In this document: positions 46,413 to 55,753 of the stretch, piece by piece
How positions within the stretch are numbered: position 1 is the first letter of the stretch
Layout of the letters: the number at the start of each line of letters is the position of its first letter
Assembly: GCA_008638375.1 (NCBI GenBank)
Contig: CM018038.1
Coordinates: 31,758,383-31,822,382 of the forward strand
Direction: 5' to 3'
From: Nyssa sinensis
Lineage: Eukaryota; Streptophyta; Magnoliopsida; Cornales; Nyssaceae
DNA length: 64,000 bases
The notes under the pieces: generated by a model
Seen by the model: only the letters and a program-made list of their open reading frames with translations
Told to the model about the DNA's origin: nothing
Database searches by the model: none
Program-made: the position numbers and the translations under genes

Positions 46413-48384
46413 GAATGGAGTTGGGTTTAGCAAATGGAAACTATTCACCAGGCAAAACGATGCGTAAACTGTCCAAAAATATTCATTGGAGGTCCATTAT
46501 AATTATATGACATATATGTATATAGTTTATTAGTTTTGTTTGCAAATGTAGGACGAGAGTCATAATAATGTTAACTCGAAAAATGTTGCGGTCAATTGCT
46601 AATGACTGTCACTGTGATTTGATTGATGTTTATATTACATGTACCAATATCATGCGCGATCACGTGCGTACGTGTAATGCGCGTGTCAATTCGATTACAA
46701 GTTTCCTCATTCGCGACAAACCATAGCATTTCTCATATTAACCCTATAGCAATTCAGCTTGGTAAGGGCTATTTGCGCAGGCTAAACCCATGTTATGGAC
46801 TAGGAGTGCACATGGATTGGGTTATAGCAGAACCGGAACCGACTCGATCTTAGGTGGTTAACAAAAAAATAGGACTGGAACTAGAACCGTGAACTATTGG
46901 ACCATACCCAACCCAAACCGAACATTTTCGGACTTGATCGGTTCAATTTGTTTTTAAAAGAAACCAAAAAATAAAAAGTTAACTCTTGATATATATATAT
47001 ATATATGTATGTATGTATGCAATGAAAATTAAGTCATCTAAGTATTTATGAAATTTTGACAATAAAAAAAAACTTGATATAACAGTGATTTAAAAAAAAT
47101 TAATAACTTAATTTATAATTTATGATTTTTTTGTTAACAAATGTATTTGATTTGTTACTATCTCGTTGATTTGTGACTTTAAAATCATAATATCAAAAAA
47201 AAAAAAAAAATGTACTCACTATTACAATAGATAATTAAAACAAAGTTTGTAAACCTAAAATCATATTTTCTATCCTTTTTTTTAATCCATCAGGTTGGGT
47301 GAGAGAATGCAAAAGGCAATAGGAATTTGAACTAGTATATTTTTTGTGATGCAAATATAAAAGTAAATTAAAGAGGCTATGATGATTGGTCAATAAATCT
47401 TTCAAGATTTTCTTTAAAAAAAAATTTGAACAAAAAGAATTATGAGTTTAGTTATCGGGTTGGGTCAAGTAGCTCGAATTTTTAATTCGAATTAACTCGA
47501 TTTTTTGATTCTCTAACTCAAATTCATTTTGACCTAAACCAATCCAAACAAATTAAAATCAAATTAGGTTGAGTTAATTTTTTAATTTTCCATTATTTTG
47601 TGTACCGTATTATGAACCAAAACTTGGTTATGTGAAGCTCTACAGTGTTTGACTAACCAACTTCACCCCCAAAATGGGGTTTGCAAAAGCGTCTCTGGCC
47701 CGGTACAGAACTCCTATCCATAGGCCGCTCGGTGTCGCAGCCGAAATGCCAGTCATGTTCACCTTATTTACCCAAAAAAAAAAAAAAAGAAGATAAAGAA
47801 AAAAGAAGAAGCAAGTAATGCGGATTGTCCTATATCCTGACATCTCATGGGCCGCCGCATTAAAATAAACGGCCACTCCGGAACGGTGACACTCTTCAGG
47901 TTCAATACGATTCAATCTCTAAACGCAATGTCATCTTGAGATTGGAAAAATGCCGGTCTTGTGCTAATTTGGCAGGTTTCAAAATTTACGAATAATAGAT
48001 TCTGAGAAATGTATACATGGTAGAATAAATTATACAAAATAGATTTTGAATATTTGAATGAAAATAGTTTATTTAGTGTTTGATTAAAATTATTTAGAAG
48101 TAATTTTAATGTATGAAAATTTATTTTATTTTCTATGTTTTATTAGATAGTATTAAGTATTGTTTGGTAAAATGTTATAAAATTAAATTAATAGAATTTC
48201 ATAATTAAATAAAAATCAAATCAAATTTAATTAAACAATTATAAAATTTCAAATACACAAATACTAATATTTAAAAAATAAAGTGAATATTATAAACAAA
48301 TAATATTTATTATATATAATATTAAGTATATATTTATTAATAATTAAATAAAATAAATATTATTGTTTCTTATATGCCATAAAG
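46413..48384. other. A+T-rich spacer between copia and Tat elements
   Basis: No recognisable gene. Near 46800-46950 words such as 'gaaccggaaccga' and 'cccaacccaaaccgaac' resemble the terminal regions of plant DNA transposons, with related 'gggttgggtcaag' words near 47455-47470, but termini and TSDs were not found. A TA/GTAT microsatellite lies at 46986-47020. The last 400 bases are very A+T-rich. Confidence 0.55.
47640..47915 (-). CDS. Unrecognised small ORF in a higher-GC patch
   Basis: A 91-residue minus-strand frame. The second half (MTGISAATPSGLWIGVLYRA and on to the stop) lies in markedly higher-GC sequence than its surroundings. A poly-T stretch gives an artificial Phe/Leu run in the middle (about residues 35-48). 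It resembles a piece of a host exon or of a decayed transposon more than an intact gene. I do not recognise a family. A chance frame is quite possible. Confidence 0.2.
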   Translation of the reverse strand: MNRIEPEECHRSGVAVYFNAAAHEMSGYRTIRITCFFFFLYLLFFFFWVNKVNMTGISAATPSGLWIGVLYRARDAFANPILGVKLVSQTL

Positions 48385-48922
48385 TGACACATCAATCTCC
48401 ACATGACATGTGTGCCTACAGAACATCCAAAGCTCATCCATCCAGAGCAGGTTTAAACATATGGCCTTCAGAGCTTATAGATCGGAAGCCTATACAACCC
48501 TCAGACTCACCTCAAGATCGGAAGACATTATGAACACTCACAAGAAAGTTCCGAGCTTATTGCCGCCTTAAGCACCCTACCGAGCTCAGGATAAGGAAAC
48601 AATATTCGACAAAGAAACTGTCGTTCAAGCGCAGTGTTCAACATGGTAACTGCCACTCTCTGATGATCAAATTCCTACTTTCACGGTTCCAAATCCTAAT
48701 CAACTTAGGAGATCCGTAGCCTCTAAATAAAGCCCTAAGGTGCGCTTTTTATTTCACGCTCATTCGATTACTATTACTTTCAGTCTTTCAATTCAGTTTT
48801 ATTAACTTGATCATCGGAGCGGCTACCACCGGAACTAACCCGGTGGCCCTCTGATCTCTTTCTTTAAGTGTTCAATAGGCGACAGAGATCGGAGCCCCTA
48901 CTGACCAAAAAGTGCAGCATCA
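48385..48922 (+). repeat. 5' LTR of the Tat-like element
   Basis: The probable start is TGACACATCAATCTCC (48385; TGCCAT at 48375 is an alternative), and the end lies just before the PBS at about 48917-48922. It contains CTAAATAAAGCCCTAAGG (TATA/polyA-like) near 48720. The 3' partner is not in the window, so the 5' edge is not proven. Confidence 0.6.
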
Positions 48923-48923
48923 G

Positions 48924-48941
48924 TTTGGCGCCATTTGTGGG
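48924..48941 (+). other. PBS, first copy (Tat-like)
   Basis: TTTGGCGCCATTTGTGGG follows the LTR end. Tat-type elements usually have TTTGGCGCCGTCTGTGGG, so this is a close match. Confidence 0.8.
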
Positions 48942-49500
48942 AAATGACAATCGATTCTTACTAAAAGTTCTTTTCTTTGTAAACAAACTTGTTGTCCTTC
49001 TTACCGGAGGATCATGGCTCCCAATCTTGTTTAAACATATGGCCTTTAGAGCTTATAGATTGGAAGCCCATGCAACCCTCAGACTCACCTCAAGATTGGA
49101 AGACATTATGAACACTCATAAGAAAGTTCCAAGCTTATTGCCGCCTTAAGCACCCTACCGAGCTCAGGATAAAGAAACAGTATTCGACAAGGAAACTGTT
49201 GTTCAAGTGCAGTGTTAACATGGTAACTGCCACTCTCTGATGATCAAATCCCTACTTTCACGGTTCCAAATCCTAATCAACTTAGGAGATCCGCAACCTC
49301 TAAATAAAGCCCTAAGGTGCGCTTTTTATTTCATGCTCATTCGATTACTATTACTTTCAGTCTTTCAATTCAGTTTTATTGACTTGATCATCGGAGCGGC
49401 TACCACCGGAACCAACTCGGTGGCCCTCTGATCTCTTTCTTTAAATGTTCAACATGCAACAGAGATTAGAGCCCCTACCGACCAAAAAGTGCAGCATCAG

Positions 49501-49518
49501 TTTGGCGCCATTTGTGGG
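49501..49518 (+). other. PBS, second copy (Tat-like)
   Basis: Identical TTTGGCGCCATTTGTGGG in the second unit of the leader duplication, 73 bases before the gag ATG at 49591. Confidence 0.8.
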
Positions 49519-49590
49519 AAACGACGATCGATTCTTACTAAAAGTTCTTTTCTTTGTAAACAAACTCGTTGTCCTTTTCATTGGAGGATC

Positions 49591-51240
49591 ATGGCTCCCA
49601 ATATCCGTCCAAGAAAGAACGCTCAAAACCCTCCAAACTGGCCGCTTGCCGAAAGAGGAAGGGGACAAGTGTTTGATCCCATGCAACAGCAACTCGATCA
49701 AGTTCAATGACAGACTGACCTAATGCATGAACAGCTTTTTGCCATCTCTAAAACTCTAGCACTGCTTATTCGGAACCACGGAAGCAACCCCCTACATCCT
49801 CCCATTGGTGTGGCTGATGCAGGGGCACAGCCTCCTACCACTACTATGGGCGAAGGGTCCCATGAAAAGACTCCAAATGAACAATCAGTGTTCCACCAAG
49901 GCACCACCCACGTAGGAGGAGACCCCCAACAGTTGGCCGCCGCCGATAGGAGGATACCGGCCTTCAACCTGGCCGTCCATTACCAAAGTACGACAAGGGT
50001 TCCAACTCCAATGGCTTCAGGGGAAAATCCAGTGTCGCAAGAGTTTCAACCTCGAACGGCACTAGTTCCCCCAACTCAAGAAGATTGAAATCCTCTTCCT
50101 ACTATAGGTCATGGCCGTCCGATCTATATGAGCACTGAAACTGCAAGGAAAGACCTGCAATAACCAACTCTGCCTAGGGAGCCATGGAGGGCCGAAGAAG
50201 TCGCGGACTGTATGGACCACACTATTGTTGCGCGAGGCGCCTACATCCCTCCAGAGCAGAACGAGCTAGTCAGGCTGCTTGGAAGGTTCGCCACACCATT
50301 CATCCCTGCTATAATGGCCGAGGAACGGCCAAAGAAACTTGTTGTTCCAAAGTTCACTCTTTATGATAGGACTGGGGACCTAGGGGACCATCTTTCTCAT
50401 TACCAGCACACCATGGCACTACATGGGGCCACTAACCCTTTCATGTGCCGTATATTCGTGACCAGCCTCAAAGGCACTGCTCTAAAGTGGTTCCACCACC
50501 TCCCCCAAAACTCGGTCGTTAACTTCTACGAGCTCAGTAGGTGTTTCCTCAACCGGTTCATGACCAACAAAAGGTTAAGGAAAGGCCTAGAGTTCTTGCT
50601 AAACATTAAGCAATCTAAAGGAGAGTCACTCTGAGGGTACATCGCGCGCTTCAATGCCGAATTTACAGAGATCACGGATTGCAGTCCGAGCTTTCTGGTA
50701 GCCGCCCTGACCTCTAGTCTTGCTTAGAAGGGCTTCTGGGATTCTTTAACAAAAATCCCTCCCGCTGACATGACAGCACTCATGGAGCGAGCCAGGAAGT
50801 ATATAAATTTGGAAGAGGCAAAGAATACCTCCCAAAAGATTAAGGAACAAGCCTAGAAAGATTATTAGAAGAAAGACTCCAGTACCTCCAAGAACAGGGT
50901 CAGGAGCCTAGATAAAAGAACGGCGTCTAGAACTTCGAGAAAAATTGGACCAGGGAGGTTTGCCACCTACACTCCTCTGAACGCCTCTCTAGCTCACATA
51001 CTTTGGCAAGTCCAAGCACATGAAAACCTAAAATGGCCAGAGCCACTAAAGGGCAACCCCAACAATAGAGACCAAAATAAGTATTGCGATTTCAATAAGG
51101 ACCATGGGCATACGACTAACGAATGCAAGGCCCTTAAACAAGAGATCAAGCAGCTTATTAGGAGTGGACAGCTGTGGAAGTTCGTCAGGCAGGACGGCAG
51201 GCAGAACCTTCGAAATGACAGGCTGCCGTAGAGGAGGCAG
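49591..51240 (+). pseudogene. gag: Tat-like gag (one frame, many stops)
   Basis: Starts MAPNIRPRKNAQNPPNWPL. All pieces lie in the same frame: 49591-49710, 49723-50088, 50212-50634, and on to the nucleocapsid. The core shows KLVVPKFTLYDRTGDLGDHL, FVTSLKGTALKWFHHLP and FYELSRCFLNRF, typical of plant gypsy gag. The zinc module YCDFNKDHGHTTNEC (about 51082-51126) followed by LKQEIKQLIRSG is the Tat form. In-frame stops include 49708 (TGA), 50086 (TGA), 50161 (TAA), 50632 (TGA), one in ALTSSLA-stop-KGF, and 50854 (TAG). Few or no frameshifts occur. Confidence 0.85.
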
Positions 51241-51315
51241 GAGTAGAGGCCAAAATAGAGGGATGGACGGAATGAGCCCCAGCAACAGAACAATTAGGTT
51301 ATCTTCATCCTCCAT

Positions 51316-51888
51316 GTGGACACCTCTACCGTAGGGACGTCCAACCGAGCAAGAAAGCAATATGCTTGGAAGGCCAGAACTACTCCCAGCATCCTCCAAA
51401 TTTTTACTGTCGAGAAAAGATTAAAGCCAGTACCTGAGATCCAGTTCACAGATCAAGATCTTACAAAGGTACACTGCCCTCACAGTGACGCCCTAGTTAT
51501 TTCTCTCAAAATTACTAATTTTGAGATTCGAAGAGTTTTGGTGGACATAGGGAGCTCTGCAAACATGTTATTCTACAAGCCCCTCAAACAGATGAAGCTC
51601 AACTCCAATGACGTCAAGCCCACTGCCGTAATAATGGCAAGATTTGATGAAAACCTTAGTACCTCATTGGGGAGGATTGACCTTCACACTACAGAAGTAG
51701 AGGGAGATGGACAAAAGACCACAATCTCAAAGTATATGGTCCTGAATTCCAAGTCCCCCTATAATGTTATAATTGGAAGGCCTTGGCTCCACCAAATGGG
51801 TGTAGTCACTTCGACCCTCCACCAATGCCTGAAATATATACATAACAATGCGGTCCATTCTATCAGAGGATGCCAGCCAACTGCCTGA
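51316..51888 (+). pseudogene. Tat-like aspartic protease
   Basis: Same frame as gag. The 190-residue open piece carries DALVISLKITNFEIRRVLVD leading into VDIGSSANMLFYK, the protease active site (Asp 77, with Ile instead of the usual Thr in D-T/S-G), and the flap-to-end block SPYNVIIGRPWLHQMG. The D-T-G to D-I-G change would need one base. The catalytic Asp is kept. It is followed by a stop in place of the linker to RT. Confidence 0.83.
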
Positions 51889-52146
51889 GAATGTCACGTT
51901 CTCGCGCTCAAGGAGAAGGCCCTCAAATAGCAATTACTGCACTCTCATGAAGGTTAGGACCCAGACCTTTCCCACCATCATGAGATAAAAGATTGTCTAT
52001 CTAGAATTAATGAACCTCTAAGCCTTAGAGGAAGGGATAGTAAAGCCAAGACCATAGGGGACCCTATCAAGGCGCTAGTTAGTTCTAAAAAACAAGGGTG
52101 GTACTTGCAAATCGGTCCAGACCTAACACCCTCCGAGTAAGAAGAG

Positions 52147-53208
52147 ATGGTAGAATTTCTAAAGAGAAACCTCTTAATGTTTGCTTGGGAAACTAAAGAT
52201 ATCGAGGGGATAGATCCAGACCTTATCACCCACAAGTTGATGACAGATCCTGACCACCCTCCGGTAAGACAGAAGAGGAGGACGCTCACTCCAGAGCGGC
52301 ACCAGATCATTAATGAAGAAGTACGGAGGTTGCTAGATGCTAAGATGATAAGAGAGGTATTCTATCCAAAATGGCTTGCCAATACTGTTATGGTCAAGAA
52401 GAAAAATGGCAAGTGGAGAGTCTGTGTCGACTACACAGACCTCAACAAAGCCTGCCCCAAAGACAGCTTTGCTCTACCAAGGATTGACCAGCCAGTCGAT
52501 GCAATGACAGGACACGAACTCATGAGCATCATGGATGCCTACTCTGGATATAACCAGATCCAGATGTACCCTCTAGACCAGGAAAAAATAGCTTTCATAA
52601 CTGAACAAGGTCTCTATTGCCATAGAGTGATGTCGTTTGATCTGAAAAATGTAGGGGCAACATATCAACGTCTGGTCAACAAAATGTTCAGTCCTCTGAT
52701 CGGCCGTACAATGAAAGTTTACATAGATGACATGCTGGTCAAAAGCCTACAGAATAGCAGCCACCTCTAGCATTTAAGTCAGACGTTTGACATCCTGAAG
52801 CGACACAAGATGAAATTGAATCCCTTGAAATGCACCTTTGGTGTAACCAAGGGAAAGTTCTTGGGTTACCTTGTTTCCCAAAGAGGTATTGAAGCAGACC
52901 CTACACAGATTAAAGCCTTGATTGAGCTAGGATCGTCGAAGACTAAGAAAGACATTCAGGCTTTGAATGGGAGAGTTGCGGCTCTGAATCGATTCATCTC
53001 CAAATCTATCGATAGCTGCCTACCGTTCTTCAAAGCCCTAAAGGGAAACAGAGCATTGCAATGGTCCAAAGAATGTGAAAAGGCCTTTCAAAAACTGAAA
53101 AAGTACCTAGCTTTCCCTGAGCTCTTATCAAAGCCAATCCTAAGGGAGAAACTACTCATCTATCTTGCAATCTCTAAAAACGCTGTCAGTTCTATACTGG
53201 TCAGGTAG
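52147..53208 (+). pseudogene. Tat-like reverse transcriptase
   Basis: Same frame as gag and protease. Piece 1 (52147-52770) contains VRQKRRTLTPERHQIINEEV, LANTVMVKKKNGKWRVCVDY, SIMDAYSGYNQI (Asp 130) and VYIDDMLVKS (YIDD at residues 192-195), so the three catalytic acidic residues are intact. GVMPFGLKNA is changed to RVMSFDLKNV. A TAG at 52768 separates piece 2 (52810-53208) with MKLNPLKCTFGV, GKFLGYLVSQRGIEADPTQI and QALNGRVAALNRFIS, the thumb and connection. It ends at a TAG within the RNase H approach. Confidence 0.9.
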
Positions 53209-53520
53209 GACAGGGGAGTCTAGAAGCCAATATTCTATATAAGCAGGGCACTGCTGGATGTAGAGAAAAGGCATTCCCGAGATTGAGAAGCTGGTCTTCG
53301 CTCTAATTGTCTCTGCATGGAAGCTTTGACCTTACTTCTAGGCGTATCCCATTGAGATCCCAACTGCCGATCAACTGAAGTCGGTGCTACGAAATCCTGA
53401 AGTCTCAGGGCGATTGGTCAAATGATCTATGGAATTAGGAGAATTTGACATACCCTACGTTCCACGAACCTCCATTAAAGGGCAAGCATTAGCAAATTTT
53501 GTTGCCGAGTTCAACCCATC
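53209..53520 (+). pseudogene. Tat-like RNase H, first domain (broken)
   Basis: Continues RT. Readable pieces include PIFYISRALLDVEKRHSRD, then after a frame change LVFALIVSA, and finally SIKGQALANFVAEFNP (about 53471-53518), the usual end of the connection/RNase H. Frame 1 gives way to frame 2 in this stretch, and TAG codons stand at 53206 and 53221. It cannot be functional. Confidence 0.7.
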
Positions 53521-53560
53521 ACTGCATGCTAATACACAGCTTAGTAAGAATTATGCTACA

Positions 53561-53960
53561 TGACAGCTCTACACTAACGAATCATCCACTGACCGAGGTT
53601 CTGGCATCGGCTTAGTATTACGATCCCTTGAGGGGCTTGTAGTTGAAAAGGCAGTAAGCTTAGAACTTAAAGCTTCCAACAATGAAGCCGAGTATGAAGC
53701 CCTCGTCCTTGAGATTAAGCTAGCTATAGAATGCGAAGCCCAAAACCTCGAAGTTTTCTCTGACTCCCAACTGGTGGTAAGCCAAGTTCTGGGAGAATTT
53801 TTCATCAAAGATGACAGAATGCTCCGGTATTTAGAGCTGGTGGATTTATTGAAGTATTCCTTCTATAAATTCACTATTCAAAAAATCGAAAGAGGTCAGA
53901 ACTCCAGGGCTGATGCCTTGGCAAATATGGCCTCTCATTTCAAGCTAGAAGGGGATTCCA
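53561..53960 (+). pseudogene. Tat-like second RNase H domain (aRNH type), catalytic Asp lost
   Basis: An additional RNase H-like domain after the first one is a hallmark of Tat elements. In frame 2 it reads LYTNESSTDRGSGIGLVLRS, ASNNEAEYEALVLEIKLAI, VFSDSQLVVSQVLGEF and ERGQNSRADALANMASHF. The family normally has Y-T/V-D-G-S-S at the start. Here it is TNESS (53573-53587), so the first catalytic Asp is Asn. The Glu (EAEYEAL) and later Asp residues (FSDSQ, RADALA) are kept. A TGA (53561) stands just before, at a position that is usually Trp. Confidence 0.85.
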
Positions 53961-54189
53961 CTTTGAAAATCTCTTACCAGTTGAAGCCAAGCATAGAAGA
54001 GGTACAAACCACCCAGGTTTTTGAACAGACCCAAAATTGGATGACTCTCATCCTCCAATACATAAAAGGAGAACTGCTCCCAGAAGATAAAAACATGGCC
54101 CGAAGAATTCGAATTAAGGTAGCTCGGTACCTTGTCTTAAATGGGAAGCTTTATCGTAGATCCTACTCTCAACCCTAGCTGTAATGCTT

Positions 54190-55203
54190 GACCCTAAAAG
54201 AATCACAGTATGTTCTGGCCGAAATACACGAAGGAATCTGCGACAACCATAATGGAGGTAGAACCATAGCCCACTAAGCCTTAACACAAGGCTACTATTG
54301 GCCCAGCATGTTGAAGCAGGCCAAGGAGTACGTCTAGAAATGTGACAAATCCCAACGATTTGCTCCATACCAGCACCAACCCCACCATGAGCTCATTCCT
54401 ATTGCTAGCCTATGGCTCTTTGCTTAGTGGGCAATGGACATCATAGGGCCGCTGCTAAAAACTACCCCGAACAGGAGATATGTTTTTGTCGCCATTGACT
54501 ATTTCTCCAAGTGGGCAGAGGCCAAGCCCCTAACACACATCATAGAGAAAGAAGTCAAGAGCTTCACCTAGAGGAACATAGTTTATAGGTTCGGCATACC
54601 GCCCGTTATCATTATAGACAATGGTACTCAGTTTGTCGGGAAAGTTTTCAAAAAACTCTACCAAGACTTGCACATCAGTCACTATTTCACCTCATCAGGG
54701 CACCCCCTAAGCCAACGGACAAACAGAAGTCACCAACCAAACAATCCTTGATGCTCTCAAGAAAAGCTTGGAGTAAGGCCAAGGGAAGATGGGTTGAAGA
54801 GCTCCTTGGTGTACTATAGGCTTACTAAACCACAAGAAGAATACCGACCTTTAAAAATCCATTCTCATTTGCCTATGGCTCGGAAGCGGTAATTTTCATT
54901 GAAATCGGTATGCCTACCTCGAGGGCAGAAGCTTTCGATAAAGGGAACAATGATCGGCCGCTCGTAGAGAACTTGGACCTATTAGAAGAAAAGCGTAATC
55001 AAGCCAGAATTAGGATGGAGGCATATCAACACAGGATGGCCAATAGTTCCAAACAAGGGATAAAGCCCCTCAATTTTCAGGTCAGAGATTTTGTCCTAAG
55101 AAGAGTGTTCCCAAACACTAAAGATCCTACCATAGGGAAGCTGTCGCCTAATTGGGAAGGCCCATACAGAGTAACAAAAATTGTCAGACCTACCACGTAC
55201 TAG
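54190..55203 (+). pseudogene. Tat-like integrase (broken)
   Basis: The zinc-binding region reads IHEGICDNHNGGRTIAH with a stop, ALTQGYYWPSMLKQAKEYV with a stop, KCDKSQRFAPY. The second Cys of the HHCC motif is Ser (54350-54352). Core motifs are WAMDIIGPLL (about 54429) and IIIDNGTQFVGKVF (about 54610). The region with the catalytic Glu (about 54700-54735) is displaced by an extra base after CACCCC. The C-terminal piece (54910-55203) has RIRMEAYQHRMANSSKQGIK, FVLRRVFPNTKDPTIGKLSP and NWEGPYRVTKIV, the GPY module. Stops at several TAG codons interrupt it. Confidence 0.85.
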
Positions 55204-55323
55204 TAAGAGGACATAACTGGGAAAACCTATACGCAGGCCATGGAATATATAACACTTGTAAAAATATTATCAATAAATATTTTCTTTCTTCATCTCTACC
55301 AAGTGTTCTCATCTCAATAAATA

Positions 55324-55753
55324 GACCTCTAAAAACCTTACGGCCTATGCAAGAGTTATAGGTCTGGTCCATCTCAATGTACAGACCCCTAAAAACATTG
55401 CAACCTGTGCACGAGTTATAAGTCTTGTCCATCTCAATGTTCAGACCCCTAAAAACCTTGCAGTCCTGTGCAAGAGTTATAGGTTTGGTCTATCTCAATG
55501 TTCAGACTCCTAAAAAACCTTGCAGCACGTGCAAGAGTTATAGGTCTGGTCCATCTCAATGTACAAACCTCTAAAAACCTTACAGCCTATGCAAGAGTTA
55601 TAGGTCTGGTCCATCTCAATGTTCAGACCCCTAAAAACCTTGCAACCTGTGCAAGAGTTATAGGTTTGGTCCATCTCAATGTTCAAACCCCTAAAAAATC
55701 TTGCAGCATGGGCAAGAGTTATAGGTCTGGTCCATTTCAATGTTCAGATCCCC
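55324..55753 (+). repeat. 60-bp tandem array in the Tat 3' region, first part
   Basis: Seven units and a partial one, starting near 55324, 55384, 55444, 55504, 55564, 55624, 55684 and 55744. The core is CAGACCCCTAAAAACCTTGC, then GTGCAAGAGTTATAGGTCTG and GTCCATCTCAATGTT. Because 60 is a multiple of three, frames stay open on both strands with a 20-residue peptide period, which is not evidence of a protein. It is interrupted by the Athila-like copy C and resumes at 63725. Confidence 0.95.

Larger units (their letters stand above)
48451..49606 (+). repeat. Tandem duplication (~578 bp) of LTR end, PBS and gag start
   Basis: GTTTAAACATATGGCCTT begins both units (48451 and 49029), and both run through the LTR 3' part, the PBS and on to ATGGCTCCCAAT of gag (49014 and 49591). 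The units are nearly identical by eye with a few substitutions. Unit 1 therefore has a truncated gag start that reads straight into LTR sequence. Confidence 0.93.

Noticed and set aside
46790..47580. DNA transposon (hAT or Mutator type) suggested by 'aaccgaacc' words
   Set aside because: No terminal inverted repeats, TSD or transposase motif were found; left as unassigned spacer.
50994..51399. Minus-strand frames of 99 and 117 residues
   Set aside because: They are antisense shadows of the Tat gag/protease frame, which has clear family motifs on the plus strand.
55324..55753. Regular 60-bp repeats as a CRISPR array
   Set aside because: The whole 60-bp unit is conserved with no variable spacers, and the context is a plant retrotransposon.
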